A stretch of DNA of 64,000 bases from CAZRNB01 sp964601355 (GCA_964601355.1 CAZRNB010000001.1:1-64000); one strand, 5' to 3'; counted from the stretch's first letter, positions 32,429-42,397 are shown. The notes: generated from the letters alone by a model not told the origin. Numbers and translations: made by a program.

Positions 32429-33802
32429 CTACTCATATCGCAGGATCTCCACCGGCTTTGTCTCGGCTGCGACAATCGCAGGGATTAATGTTCCGATAGC
32501 AGCTGCTACGACGGCAAACAATACGATAGGCAAAACCGATGACCAGTCAATATTATTCGGAATCCTGCTGAACATATAGACACTGCTTTTCCAAAGCTTC
32601 AGCCCGAAGATTATCCTAATCCATTCCTCAAGCGTATTGATATTCTTTGTAATAATGTATGCCAAAACAGCTCCGAGACCTGAGCCGACGGCTCCTACAA
32701 AACCTCCAAAACCGAGAAACACAAGGGCTACTGAGCTGCTCGTCGTCCCGCAGCTTTTTACTATGGCGATGTCACGCTGCTTAAGCCTGACTATCATGTA
32801 GAATATACAGAATATAAGCACTATTACACTGAAACTGACGACGCCAAAAATCAGCAATAAAACTCCCATTTGCTTTCGCAGCTCACCGGCATACTGACTC
32901 TGCATCTGTTTTGCCGTTTCAATGTCTGTATAGCCTATAAGATATGGATTTGCGTTAAGGTGCTGATTAACAAAATTCAGCCACGCGCCACGAATTTGGG
33001 CTATTGCAGCATCTGTCCTGGCAGCACTGGTGAGCTTAATTTGAATCTGGTTGGCAAGCGGCTCTTTTTCCGTCGGATATAAAACCTGCTGTAATTGTTC
33101 TATGGGAAGGTACACAAATCCTTTATCAAGGTCATAGACGCCGGTCTGTACAATATCTACAATGGTTAATTTTAAGGCCTTTCTTTTAAACCTGATGCCG
33201 GCCTGACCACTTGATGGCGAATCTTCAGATCCTATTTTTGCACCTGTAGTGAGAACAACCTGCTGGCCAATCATGCTATCGACCACTCTGTAATCATATT
33301 CATCTGTCGTTTCATTAGGTTCGGTTATCACTGCGATCCCAACAAATCCACCGACATCGTTTGGCGAGTCCGCCACTTCAAAAGAAGGCTCCTCATCCGA
33401 TTGTCCCTGTCTGCGCAAAAACTGTTTAAAGCCGGTTACCCTCGCACGTTTGGCAGGCTCAATCCCCCAAATGTGCACTGCACGCACATTGCCTTTGCCT
33501 AAATGCAGAAGTCCCTGTGACGATAGTGTAGCCGTGGCCGCATCAACAGCAGAAATCTTCTCGAGCTGCTCAATAAATAGTGGATACTTTGCAAATGTTA
33601 CCGGTGCCGAAAGAACAACGTCGCCTATTGTCTGAACCGCCGCCTGTTCAAGCATATTGATAAAACCGGTGAACAGGCTGGCCACAACAATCAACAGCGA
33701 CGTTGACAACGCAACCGCAGCGATGCTCAACAGTACAATTTTTTTCTTACAGAGGTATCGAAACCACAAAAATAATTTCAACATCTCGTTTCGGAGGTTC
33801 AA
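32429..33802 (-). CDS. FtsX-family permease, LolC/LolE-like
   Basis: 457 residues, same architecture as its neighbour: N-terminal helix (KIVLLSIAAVALSTSLLIVV), periplasmic domain, then helices at MGVLLLIFGVVSFSVIVLIF, VALVFLGFGGFVGAVGSGLG and VLPIVLFAVVAAAIGTLIPA. KQRDIAIVKSCGTTSSSV is the ATPase-coupling loop. The two are diverged rather than recent duplicates, matching a LolC-LolE heterodimer. ATG overlaps the lysS stop by four bases, so translation is coupled. Confidence 0.85.
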   Translation of the reverse strand: MNLRNEMLKLFLWFRYLCKKKIVLLSIAAVALSTSLLIVVASLFTGFINMLEQAAVQTIGDVVLSAPVTFAKYPLFIEQLEKISAVDAATATLSSQGLLHLGKGNVRAVHIWGIEPAKRARVTGFKQFLRRQGQSDEEPSFEVADSPNDVGGFVGIAVITEPNETTDEYDYRVVDSMIGQQVVLTTGAKIGSEDSPSSGQAGIRFKRKALKLTIVDIVQTGVYDLDKGFVYLPIEQLQQVLYPTEKEPLANQIQIKLTSAARTDAAIAQIRGAWLNFVNQHLNANPYLIGYTDIETAKQMQSQYAGELRKQMGVLLLIFGVVSFSVIVLIFCIFYMIVRLKQRDIAIVKSCGTTSSSVALVFLGFGGFVGAVGSGLGAVLAYIITKNINTLEEWIRIIFGLKLWKSSVYMFSRIPNNIDWSSVLPIVLFAVVAAAIGTLIPAIVAAETKPVEILRYE

Positions 33803-35388
33803 TCTTTAAAAGGTTTCAGAAGTGGAAACAATACGACATCACGAATACTCAAAGCGCCGGTCAAGACCATAACCAATCTGTCAATTCCGATACCCAATCC
33901 ACCTGCCGGCGGCATACCATACTTCAGCGCCGTTATATAGTCCTGGTCCATTTTGGTTAGTGATTCTTCCTGGCCGCGAAGCTGCGTAAGAAAATTCTCA
34001 TATTGTTCCGCAGGGTCATTCAACTCAGTATATGCATTCGCCAGCTCCATCTGGGCGACGAACAATTCAAATCGCTCGGCAAATCTTCCGTCATCCTTTT
34101 TACGTCTGGCTAAAGGACACAATACGGCCGGATAATCAATCACAAACGTCGGGGCAATGAGATGCTCCTCAACGGTGGTCTCAAATACCTCATTGGTAAC
34201 TACCGCGTCATCCAAAACATCCTCTTCTATACCGAGCGATTTTGCTTTTATTCTGATAGCTTGTATATCATCAATATTACAGCCGCTGTATTGCTTTAGA
34301 AGGTCCGCGTATCGGGCTCGCCGCCAGGGCCGCGTGAAATCCACAGCCATTTCGCCGAACATCACCCCATTAGAAATTTCTCCCTGAGAGGTAATCGCCT
34401 TCTTTTCGTTATTTCCAACGGGGTGAATCTGTTTGGCCGCGCTAAGTTTTTCCGCGCATGCGGAGATAGCATCCTCAGCCAATTCCATCATCACATTGTA
34501 ATCAGCGTACGCTTGATACGCTTCGAGCATCGTAAATTCCGGATTGTGGTATCTGCTGATTCCTTCGTTGCGGAAGCTGCGATTTATCTCGAAGACCTTT
34601 TCCATCCCGCCCACCAGCAGTCTCTTGAGAAACAGCTCCGGCGAAATCCGCAGGAATAAATCCATATCAAGACTATTATGGTGCGTTATGAAAGGCTTTG
34701 CCGCGGCTCCGCCGGCTATGGTCTGCATCATCGGCGTCTCGACTTCCAGAAAACCCTTCGATACAAGGAGCTGGCGAATCGCAGCAATGACGTCGCTGCG
34801 TTTTTTAAACCGCTCCAGCACCTCAGGATTAGCCCACAGGTCAACGTATCTCTGCCGGTAGCGCAGGTCAATATCCGCCAGACCGTGAAACTTTTCCGGC
34901 GGCGGATACAAACACTTGCTCAAAAGTGTAAGGCGGTCAACCCAAATGGTTATCTCTCCCGTTTGGGTCCTGCCCAATTGACCGGCAGCACCGATTATAT
35001 CACCAAGCTCAAGCAGCTTGGCAAGCTGCCAATCGTTTGCATTGGTTCCAATCAGACCCTTGCTCAAGCCGACCTGGATGGTTCCGCTGCTGTCACGCAG
35101 AGTAATAAATATCAGCTTGCCAATATCCCTCAGCAGCACAATCCTGCCTGCACAATTGGCACGCCCCGATGAGTAGGATTCGGGGGTCAGGGGTCGGGGG
35201 TCGGCAAAAACCTGACCCCTGAACCCTGATCCCTGACCCCTTGCCGGGTCTTTGAATCTGCGCTTTACATCTTCAGCCGGCTCCGTATCCTCATATCTGC
35301 CGCCGTACGGCTCAATACCAAGCTGCTTAATTTGGTTCAGCTTTTCCTGTCTTTGTCGTTCAAATTTATCTTGTTTTGTATCTTGCAT
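33799..35388 (-). CDS. lysS: Lysyl-tRNA synthetase, class II
   Basis: 529 residues. Anticodon-binding OB domain (CAGRIVLLRDIGKLIFITL), class II motif 1 region ETPMMQTIAGGAAAKPF, motif 2 FRNEGISRYHNPEFTMLEAY and motif 3 GLGIGIDRLVMVLTGA. Charges tRNA-Lys. Residues about 50-77 (ARGQGSGFRGQVFADPRP then LTPESYSS) are an insertion at the edge of the OB domain; it is encoded by the 64-bp repeat also found between genes at 30844. Its first 23 bases overlap the end of ctpA, and its stop overlaps the next permease by four bases. Confidence 0.95.
   Translation of the reverse strand: MQDTKQDKFERQRQEKLNQIKQLGIEPYGGRYEDTEPAEDVKRRFKDPARGQGSGFRGQVFADPRPLTPESYSSGRANCAGRIVLLRDIGKLIFITLRDSSGTIQVGLSKGLIGTNANDWQLAKLLELGDIIGAAGQLGRTQTGEITIWVDRLTLLSKCLYPPPEKFHGLADIDLRYRQRYVDLWANPEVLERFKKRSDVIAAIRQLLVSKGFLEVETPMMQTIAGGAAAKPFITHHNSLDMDLFLRISPELFLKRLLVGGMEKVFEINRSFRNEGISRYHNPEFTMLEAYQAYADYNVMMELAEDAISACAEKLSAAKQIHPVGNNEKKAITSQGEISNGVMFGEMAVDFTRPWRRARYADLLKQYSGCNIDDIQAIRIKAKSLGIEEDVLDDAVVTNEVFETTVEEHLIAPTFVIDYPAVLCPLARRKKDDGRFAERFELFVAQMELANAYTELNDPAEQYENFLTQLRGQEESLTKMDQDYITALKYGMPPAGGLGIGIDRLVMVLTGALSIRDVVLFPLLKPFKD
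35171..35240. repeat. 64-bp repeat element, in frame inside lysS
   Basis: Two base differences over 64 from the intergenic copy at 30844. It is read through as coding sequence on the minus strand without stop or frameshift. Confidence 0.85.
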
Positions 35389-38107
35389 CTTGTAATAGGA
35401 GACAGGAGACAGGAGACAGAAGACAGGAGTTAATATTCTGTATTCTGTATTCTGTATTCTGTATTCTTTCCTGAGCCAGTTTAGTTTTAATAACCAGGAC
35501 GGCTACCGCCAGCTCCGGGTCCGCCGCTAAGGTCTCTTCGATAGTATGTCTTTTCGGCATCTCTCTGCCGGCGCCACGGTCGGCTTGAGATCCGTTAGAA
35601 GATTCTTTTCTGCCGGTTAGAGTATTCTGATCCTCCCTTCGGGTCTGAGCCTCAGGGTCGAAGACTAACACGGTTTTTCTAACGGGTTGAACAAGCACGT
35701 CATTATCGCGCTGAATATCGAGCATTTTCTTGAGATCATCACTTGTCAGCACTATTTCAACGTTTGGCCCGACACCCCAATCTTTGCCGCCCTGTTTTTC
35801 GACCTCATCTCGGCTTTTAACTCTTTGACCGGAAGGTAAATGATAGTATGCCATCGTATATTTTAGCTGTGCTCCGCCGCCTGGATATTCGGTTATTCCC
35901 TGTACGCTGCCTTTGCCATGCGTTCTTTCGCCGACCAGGACCGCCCGGTTGTGCATCTGGTCTGCTAAAGCTCCCGCTACAATTTCAGAAGCGCTGGCCG
36001 AGTCGGAATTAATCAATATGACCAGCGGATAATCCGGATGCGTCCCCTTGGCGTGCGCCGCTTTATAACTCGGCGTCCTGCCGAAGCCGGGTTGTGTTCT
36101 GACTATCAATCCCTCTTTTATGAAATGGTCGGCCACATCCACGGCACTTTCCAGCAGACCCCCGGAATTGAATCGCAGGTCCAGGATAAGCCCTTTCAAT
36201 CCTTCCTGCTCTAATTGACTTAATACCTTATCAAGCTCCACGGGAGCATCTGCGGAAAAGCTGGTAAGACGAACATAGCCGACTTTGTTCTGCTGGTCGA
36301 TCATATACAGCCAGTCGCCTGTTCCAGTCCTTTGCCAGCCCCGAACCGATGAAACAGTTATCCTGGCTCTGGTAATGGTAATATCCTGAGTTTTTTCTTC
36401 GCCCGGCCGCTTAATCGTCAGCGTCACCTTCGTGCCTTTGGGGCCGGTGATTTTATGAACAGCGCATATAAGACTCATATCTTGCGCATCAAGGCCGTCC
36501 ACCGCCGTTATCACGTCACCGGCGTCAAGACCGGCTTTATATGCCGGTGTATCCGGCAATAAGCTGGACACCGTCAACAGCCCTTTGGGTTTGGAAATCT
36601 CTATCCCAATGCCCGTGAACTCATTGGTCATTATCTTCTCGAAATCCTGCACTTGCCTGGGCCATACTATAACCGTATAAGGATCAAGCGAAGATAATGC
36701 CGCTTCTGCAAACTGGGAAATCAGCACCTGCCGAGGCAGCTGAATCGTTACGGCGTTCAGTGACATTATTCTCTCAAAAATTTCTATGAACTTATCTTTA
36801 GTGAGCCCGGCAGACAAAGTAAGGCCCTGTATATGACCTCCGGTCGAGCTCGATGCGGCTTCAGCCTCGGACAATTCGTTAAGGCGGACAAGAGCAGCTG
36901 AGAAGGCGGCAAGCTCATTGGCATCCACCCCCCGCAGCACTGTGGAGGATTGATTGGGCGATGAGCCTTCCACTGTGGGATTACTATCTTCACCCTCCGA
37001 CATGGCCAAAGGTAACTGCCGACCGGCTTGAAAATATGTATTTACAATCTCGGCCAACAGCTCACAACGTTTGATAGCATCGGCAGTCATCCGGCTATAA
37101 TCGATAGTATTGACGTAATGCGTATCGAGCGCCTCTATCGTCCGAATGAACATCTCTTTTTTAATCCCCTGGAAACGTTCTTCGCGTGTTTCACAGGGAC
37201 TGTCCTGAAGAGAAGCAATAATGCCGGCTTTATCCAAAAGCTGATCTGCATAATCTGAATAAGCCTCGTTGTTTGGATCAATTGCCTGCAGCCAAAAGTA
37301 GCAGGTTGTGTATGCTTCAAGATATTTACCCTGAAGCTCAAGACCGGATGTCCTATCTATGGCCTTTTGAAAAACCTGTTTAACATAAGAATTAGATAAT
37401 AGCTCCGCTTTCTGCGCATCATCTGCCAGCTCACCTGCCGCGGTGATAACAGAAAGCATTTTAATTATATCATTTACGTCGTTTACGTCGTTTGCGGAGG
37501 ATTTAGAGGCCGAATCGTTGACGTGGATTCCTGCTAAGGGGGGTTCGTCGCTGCTGTGCATCTTGGCCTGAAGTTTCTCCAGCTCAGTTAACTGCTGCTG
37601 GTAAGCTGATTGCCGAGCTGATCGACGCTGTCGATCTAAAGTCTGATACGCATCAATAATCTCCAACAACTGACGAATAGTTCCACTAAATCCACCTGCA
37701 TTGCCCTGGTCGATTTGTTTCAGCAGCTCGCCGGCAAAATCGAATTTACCCTTGTAAATCAGTTCGCACGCTGCGCGGATAACGCTTAACGGCGATTCCG
37801 ACACTTCATTAGCGTTTGGTTCCGCCGGGAGGGGCTTTGGAACTTCAGCAGGCGTTAGTTTATCCTGAAGTATGCTGTCAGCTGATACGTCAGCAGCAGG
37901 TGTTTCCAGGGCAATTAGCGGAGTTGAAAATCTATGCCCAAGAGATAGGATACCACGTGGAGTATCCCACAGTGGCCAGCAGAAGAACACCAAAAGAAAA
38001 GAGCATAGAAGCAGCAGGAACAAAGTGACTTTTACACTTTTAGCTCGATTGTCCTGCCAAAATAATTTTTTTAATCTTAACAACTGCAATGAACCGCTCC
38101 TTACCAA
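35366..38107 (-). CDS. ctpA: S41 C-terminal processing peptidase with long N-terminal extension
   Basis: 913 residues, about twice the size of ordinary CtpA. A membrane anchor/signal at about 25-45 (VKVTLFLLLLCSFLLVFF), then some 430 residues of mostly helical, family-unassigned sequence, a PDZ domain (about 490-570, FTGIGIEISKPKGLLTVSSL, GLDAGDVITAVDG), and the S41 core with NSDSASASEIVAGALADQ (Ser) and GERTHGKGSVQG (Lys), plus RFNSGGLLESAVDVAD. It cleaves periplasmic proteins near their C-termini. The tail IQNTEYRIQN...SCLLSPVSCLLL is encoded by heptamer tracts, WDTPRGILSLG by a palindrome, and GRKESSNGSQ lies in a CCGTTAGAA dyad. Overlaps lysS by 23 bp. Confidence 0.88.
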   Translation of the reverse strand: MVRSGSLQLLRLKKLFWQDNRAKSVKVTLFLLLLCSFLLVFFCWPLWDTPRGILSLGHRFSTPLIALETPAADVSADSILQDKLTPAEVPKPLPAEPNANEVSESPLSVIRAACELIYKGKFDFAGELLKQIDQGNAGGFSGTIRQLLEIIDAYQTLDRQRRSARQSAYQQQLTELEKLQAKMHSSDEPPLAGIHVNDSASKSSANDVNDVNDIIKMLSVITAAGELADDAQKAELLSNSYVKQVFQKAIDRTSGLELQGKYLEAYTTCYFWLQAIDPNNEAYSDYADQLLDKAGIIASLQDSPCETREERFQGIKKEMFIRTIEALDTHYVNTIDYSRMTADAIKRCELLAEIVNTYFQAGRQLPLAMSEGEDSNPTVEGSSPNQSSTVLRGVDANELAAFSAALVRLNELSEAEAASSSTGGHIQGLTLSAGLTKDKFIEIFERIMSLNAVTIQLPRQVLISQFAEAALSSLDPYTVIVWPRQVQDFEKIMTNEFTGIGIEISKPKGLLTVSSLLPDTPAYKAGLDAGDVITAVDGLDAQDMSLICAVHKITGPKGTKVTLTIKRPGEEKTQDITITRARITVSSVRGWQRTGTGDWLYMIDQQNKVGYVRLTSFSADAPVELDKVLSQLEQEGLKGLILDLRFNSGGLLESAVDVADHFIKEGLIVRTQPGFGRTPSYKAAHAKGTHPDYPLVILINSDSASASEIVAGALADQMHNRAVLVGERTHGKGSVQGITEYPGGGAQLKYTMAYYHLPSGQRVKSRDEVEKQGGKDWGVGPNVEIVLTSDDLKKMLDIQRDNDVLVQPVRKTVLVFDPEAQTRREDQNTLTGRKESSNGSQADRGAGREMPKRHTIEETLAADPELAVAVLVIKTKLAQERIQNTEYRIQNINSCLLSPVSCLLLQDARYKTR
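35394..35468. repeat. GGAGACA and TATTCTG heptamer tract at the ctpA 3' end
   Basis: Four GGAGACA/GAAGACA units followed by four perfect TATTCTG units. Read as coding sequence it gives the heptapeptide IQNTEYR repeated. A related tract forms the start of the S55 peptidase at 63550-63660. Confidence 0.85.
35592..35687. repeat. CCGTTAGAA...TTCTAACGG dyad inside ctpA
   Basis: CCGTTAGAA near 35592 and TTCTAACGG near 35678 are perfect inverted repeats about 85 bp apart. Related dyads lie at 53224-53281 and 53801-53863, each at the 3' end of a coding sequence. Confidence 0.6.
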
Positions 38108-38121
38108 GGTATCTGGTAATT

Positions 38122-38171
38122 GGTGAGTGGTTAATTGGTTAAATGGTTAATTGGTTAATTAACCACTCACC
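38122..38171. repeat. Perfect 15-bp dyad with TTAATTGG repeats
   Basis: GGTGAGTGGTTAATT (38122-38136) pairs with AATTAACCACTCACC (38157-38171) around GGTTAAAT/GGTTAATT units. Located between the fba stop and the ctpA start on the minus strand; it may terminate or stabilise the fba transcript. Confidence 0.7.
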
Positions 38172-38189
38172 GCTCACCATTTAACCAGT

Positions 38190-39134
38190 TTACAAACACT
38201 CCGCCGCTTTGCCGGCACAACCGAGGACGTGCAGTTTATGCCTGACCATCTTCTCGATAGCCTCTCTGCCCGGGCCGAGGTACTTACGGGGGTCAAACTC
38301 ACCCGGCTTTTCCGCAAAGACCTGCCTGATTTTAGCCGTCAGCGCCAGTCTCAAATCCGTATCAATATTAACCTTGCAGATGGCCATCTTTGCAGCTCTG
38401 CTGATTGCTTCTTCCGGCACGCCCATAGCATTGGGCATTTTGCCGCCGTACTTGTTAATAAGGTCAACGAACTCTTTTAGCACAGTGCTTGCGCCGTGCA
38501 TTACCAGCGGAAAGCCGGGCAGCCTGTCGGCTATCTCCTGTATTACGTCGAAAGCTAATTTGGGTTCACTTTTGAACTTATAAGCCCCATGACTTGTGCC
38601 GCAGGCCACCGCCAGCGAATCACAGCCGCTCTTTTCCACAAACTCTTCCACCTGATCCGGGTCAGCCAGGTGTTTATGCACATCGTCAACGCTGACCACG
38701 TCCTCTTCAATACCGCCCAATTGGCCAAGCTCAGCCTCAACGCATACGTCCCTTGCGTGCGCATATTGAACCACCTTTTTAGTAATCTCGATGTTTTCTT
38801 TAAACGGTCGGCTCGAAGCGTCAATCATCACTGAGGTGAAACCATCATCCACGAATTGTTTGCACGTCTCAAAGGAATCACCATGGTCGAGATTTGTGGC
38901 TATGGGTATGCCGGGATTTTCTTCAACTACCACATTGATAATCGCCTTAAGATAGCTATTCTTTGCATAATCACGGGCGCCCCTGGATATCTGCAAAATA
39001 AGCGGGGCTTTTTCCGCACCTGTGGCAGCAATAATACCCTGCGTTATTTCCATATTGTTCACGTTGAAGGCCCCAACTGCATAGCCATTTTTATAAGCCA
39101 TCTCGAACATCTTTCTTGTATTAACCAACGGCAT
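38190..39134 (-). CDS. fba: Class II fructose-bisphosphate aldolase
   Basis: 314 residues. Zn-binding and catalytic segments: YAVGAFNVNNMEITQGII, ATNLDHGDSFETC, EAELGQLGGIEEDV, LAVACGTSHGAYKF, LVMHGASTVL and KVNIDTDLRLALTA. Cleaves fructose 1,6-bisphosphate to triose phosphates (or the reverse in gluconeogenesis). The ATG at 39134 with AAGGAG upstream is chosen over 39161. The acid-sugar operon at 17.8-22.6 kb would feed triose phosphate into the same pathway. Confidence 0.94.
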   Translation of the reverse strand: MPLVNTRKMFEMAYKNGYAVGAFNVNNMEITQGIIAATGAEKAPLILQISRGARDYAKNSYLKAIINVVVEENPGIPIATNLDHGDSFETCKQFVDDGFTSVMIDASSRPFKENIEITKKVVQYAHARDVCVEAELGQLGGIEEDVVSVDDVHKHLADPDQVEEFVEKSGCDSLAVACGTSHGAYKFKSEPKLAFDVIQEIADRLPGFPLVMHGASTVLKEFVDLINKYGGKMPNAMGVPEEAISRAAKMAICKVNIDTDLRLALTAKIRQVFAEKPGEFDPRKYLGPGREAIEKMVRHKLHVLGCAGKAAECL

Positions 39135-39162
39135 AATTGTCTCCTTAAATATGGACGTCATT

Positions 39163-39235
39163 TTGAACGTTCATTGTTATGAGTTCATAGTTCATCGATG
39201 AACAATGAACAGCGGACAATGAACAACGAACATAG
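39163..39235. repeat. GTTCATT/GAACAAT heptamer tract
   Basis: GTTCATTGTTATGAGTTCAT then ATGAACAATGAACAGCGGAC units, forming a long imperfect inverted repeat between lptD-like and fba genes. Confidence 0.75.
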
Positions 39236-42208
39236 TTAATAGTTTACCGGACTGCCAACTTCCATATATCTTCTTGATCCCAGCGTTAGCTCCGCCAAAC
39301 CTTCAGGCCATAAGCTAAATACCACTGAATGGTCGTTCATCGACTCATCCACGCCATACGTCAAAGCAAAATTAACCCTGTGATATTTTCTCACGAGCGT
39401 TACTTCGCTGCGGACGTTTTGGCCGTAGTCGAAATCATACTGCTGTGAGAAGACGGCCGTATAACGCGGATCGAGCACATACGTAGCTGCGAAAGTAAAG
39501 GCGTTCGAGCCTTCCTGGCCGAGACCGTTTTCGAACCGTTTTAAATATCTGCTTCCTATGTAATAACTTAAATTAGGCCAGCGCAGAACTGAAACGCCGA
39601 TATTAAACTGCTGCACAACTCCGCTTTGCATATCATAATTCAAATCGCTCAATATCGCCGTAACATCGCTCAGATTCCATATATAGTCCGCCGAGAAGTA
39701 ATTGCGCCTTGGACCGAAGTTGTCACTGCTGCGTCTGTCCACCGGCGGTATCAAGGCCTGGCCAAATTTGCTGCTGTATCTATTTGCTAAGGGGATAAAC
39801 GGCTTATTCCAGATGAATCTGTCCGGCCCTGCGGATGCGTCATCTGAGTTATTTACCCATGTCACATCCGTATCCAGCCGCATCCAGTCAACGGTTCGCT
39901 CCTTGTCGCCGGCGCCTCGCTTTGTCTGCAGCCGCTGAGAAAGACCAATGTTCAGCGTATCTCGCTGCTCAATAACCGATTCATCCTGAGCAAAAGCAAC
40001 GGCTGTCAGCCGTGGACTTATAACGTGCCGCAAGCCGTTCAAATCCCAAAGACGCGACTTTGCATTTGGATAAATCTTCCAAAAAGGCTGCGTTGCCGCA
40101 CGCATACCCGCCTCACCGAGCCAGACGGCATTTTCTGCCGGCTCAGCAGAGCCGTCGATATTGGTTCTGAAGCCGCTGCCGTCGTCATATCCGAATGTCC
40201 CCGCCAGGAAAGGCACAACTTTTGATCTGCCCAAAACCATCGGCAGGTCCATCTCATTTCTTGTTGAAGCAAACGTGTAAAAATCATTCAAGGCGGCTGA
40301 TGAATCGCTGGTACCTAAACGCTGACGAAACTGGTCAAACTGGGTATCACTATAGAACGTCAGCGTATCGTTACGAAAAGATTGACCCGTCCAGTGAAAC
40401 TCGGCGCCGGGCAGCTCCTCTACTACGTTTTGAAAATCATTCATCCGAGCTTTGCCCAAAAAAGCCAGAGCCCAATTATCTTCGATGCGCTTTAAATAAA
40501 GAGCTGTCTCCTGCTCTTTATCGGTATAGAACTCGCCGCGATAAAACTGCTCTATAAAATTCTCATCGGAAATATAGCTTGCCTCAGCGGTTAGCTGCCA
40601 GTTGTACGGCAGAAAGTGCCTGTGCTGCCAACTGAACCGGCCGCGCAGGTCGCGCGGCGGCTCAAGGTCTCTACGGCTGCCGGCCCTTCCAAGCCTGTCC
40701 TCACCGGAGTCACTAATTATATAACCCAACATTCTGCCGAAATATTTTTCTCTTTCGTAACTAATCTCTGCACCGCTGCCTAAGCCGCGCTTACTATAAT
40801 AATCCAAAGAAACAGTGCTATCCGTCCCTTCAGACTCATGCAGACCCAGCAGCCGGGCCAGGTACCATTGAGTCTCAATCGACGTTCCCCAGGTGCTGTC
40901 ATTACCGACACTAACACTTTTAAGCGGAACATCGGGCCTTTGAAGATTACTCCGCACGTATGGCCAATAAAAAAACGTTTTATCATACACCTTAAATCGC
41001 ACATCCTTCATCTCTGCGTCGAAGCTGTCATCAGAAAGCCTGCCGCTTCGCTCATCAACAGGCGTAGTATCTGTAATACTTATTTTCGAAGCGTTAACTG
41101 AAAGCTGCGGCAGATAAAATTCGCTTGTTGTCAGGGTAATATCGTCAGCCGTAAATGTATTTTCCGCCAGCTGTTTTAGCTTTGCCGCTCTGATATAAAT
41201 CGGTATCCCCCTGGATGCATCAAAGGTCCTGGCTACCGCATTTATCGCAAGGGCTTGTTTCCGGTGGAAATCATAGTAAATCTCGTCCGCCCGGATCGTT
41301 CGCTGCCCCTCTGTCATCACTACGTCACCGGACAGATAAATCGCCTGCACCTTCCCGGTTGCCAAAACATCCTCGATACCACCGGTTTGGCCGGAACCTT
41401 CATAAGTCTGCTCGGCAAAAAATATAACTGCATTATCCGCCTGCAATTCCAGCAGACGGCCGGATTCATCCTGTTTTTGCCACAGATAAAACCTGCCGAT
41501 AACTGTTCCGATCTTTGCTTTAACGTCCCATTCTATTCGCGGCGCAACACCTCCGGCAGGCGATAGATTGATCGGATACAAAAAATAAGGTTTCTTTTCC
41601 TGCGGCGTAATAGGCAGCACCTCTTCAGACTCCAGGCCCTCTTCTGGCGGCGTCAAAATCGGCTTGAGCTGAGGCTCCGCAGGACCGACGGCGGCAAAGG
41701 CTTTTACATACAGCTCCAAACCACGGGGATCCTCGGCTTCTCTTTTTTCCGCCGTCACAAAGACTTCGCCTCTGAAGCCGAAACTAACTACCGTGGCTGT
41801 GCCCTGTTCAATCAGGACCTTCTTCAAAAAGATAGGCTCGGTATCTTTAGCCTCTTCGGCTGATATATTGCCCTGCAAATACATCCTCACTTCGTAACCA
41901 GTGGCTAAGCCACCAGCTAACGCGCTGTCTTCGCGCTTAGTCACGACATTTGTAAGCCAGACAACGGCACTATCGCTCTTTAACATGGTATCGCCGAAAA
42001 CAAACGAAAAGCCCTTTTGGAAAACAAGAATGTGCTCGTTTCCCCTTTCAGTGCTTATCTGATGACTTACAACCTCCCGCCCGGCCAAGTGCAAATTCCG
42101 ACCGATAAAAACCAGCTTTGCATCTTTATTACCGGCGAACGATAACTCCATCGGCAGCAAAATTATAATTGTAAAAAGAGTAAAAATGACTGGTTTTCTT
42201 TGTCCCAT
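39236..42208 (-). CDS. lptD: LptD-like outer-membrane LPS-assembly protein
   Basis: 990 residues. Signal peptide at the start (PVIFTLFTIIILLPMELSFAG). Residues about 40-390 hold OstA/LptA-like strands (LQADNAVIFFAEQ, GDVVMTEGQRTIRADEIYYD, FTADDITLTTSEFYLPQL), the rest is beta-strand-rich with aromatic residues typical of an outer-membrane barrel (SVSLDYYSKRGLGSGAEISY, KYFGRMLGYIISDSGEDRLG). In proteobacteria LptD inserts LPS into the outer leaflet; in planctomycetes such homologues support a Gram-negative-type envelope. The ATG at 42208 with AAGG upstream precedes the signal peptide directly. No lptE, lptA or lptB nearby. Confidence 0.75.
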   Translation of the reverse strand: MGQRKPVIFTLFTIIILLPMELSFAGNKDAKLVFIGRNLHLAGREVVSHQISTERGNEHILVFQKGFSFVFGDTMLKSDSAVVWLTNVVTKREDSALAGGLATGYEVRMYLQGNISAEEAKDTEPIFLKKVLIEQGTATVVSFGFRGEVFVTAEKREAEDPRGLELYVKAFAAVGPAEPQLKPILTPPEEGLESEEVLPITPQEKKPYFLYPINLSPAGGVAPRIEWDVKAKIGTVIGRFYLWQKQDESGRLLELQADNAVIFFAEQTYEGSGQTGGIEDVLATGKVQAIYLSGDVVMTEGQRTIRADEIYYDFHRKQALAINAVARTFDASRGIPIYIRAAKLKQLAENTFTADDITLTTSEFYLPQLSVNASKISITDTTPVDERSGRLSDDSFDAEMKDVRFKVYDKTFFYWPYVRSNLQRPDVPLKSVSVGNDSTWGTSIETQWYLARLLGLHESEGTDSTVSLDYYSKRGLGSGAEISYEREKYFGRMLGYIISDSGEDRLGRAGSRRDLEPPRDLRGRFSWQHRHFLPYNWQLTAEASYISDENFIEQFYRGEFYTDKEQETALYLKRIEDNWALAFLGKARMNDFQNVVEELPGAEFHWTGQSFRNDTLTFYSDTQFDQFRQRLGTSDSSAALNDFYTFASTRNEMDLPMVLGRSKVVPFLAGTFGYDDGSGFRTNIDGSAEPAENAVWLGEAGMRAATQPFWKIYPNAKSRLWDLNGLRHVISPRLTAVAFAQDESVIEQRDTLNIGLSQRLQTKRGAGDKERTVDWMRLDTDVTWVNNSDDASAGPDRFIWNKPFIPLANRYSSKFGQALIPPVDRRSSDNFGPRRNYFSADYIWNLSDVTAILSDLNYDMQSGVVQQFNIGVSVLRWPNLSYYIGSRYLKRFENGLGQEGSNAFTFAATYVLDPRYTAVFSQQYDFDYGQNVRSEVTLVRKYHRVNFALTYGVDESMNDHSVVFSLWPEGLAELTLGSRRYMEVGSPVNY

Positions 42209-42397
42209 ACTAACCTTAACTAATTTCGTTATGCGTCGTGCGAAGAAATTGGGCAATCCCACTCACGCAATACGCATCACGAATTATAGCTGCTAATTCG
42301 ACCAACGCCAGAAAAAATCATTACTATAATATCGACAGCTTGATTTAAATATAATTATCATTTAAAAATGATTTCCTGAATAGACAAGAGGATTGCT

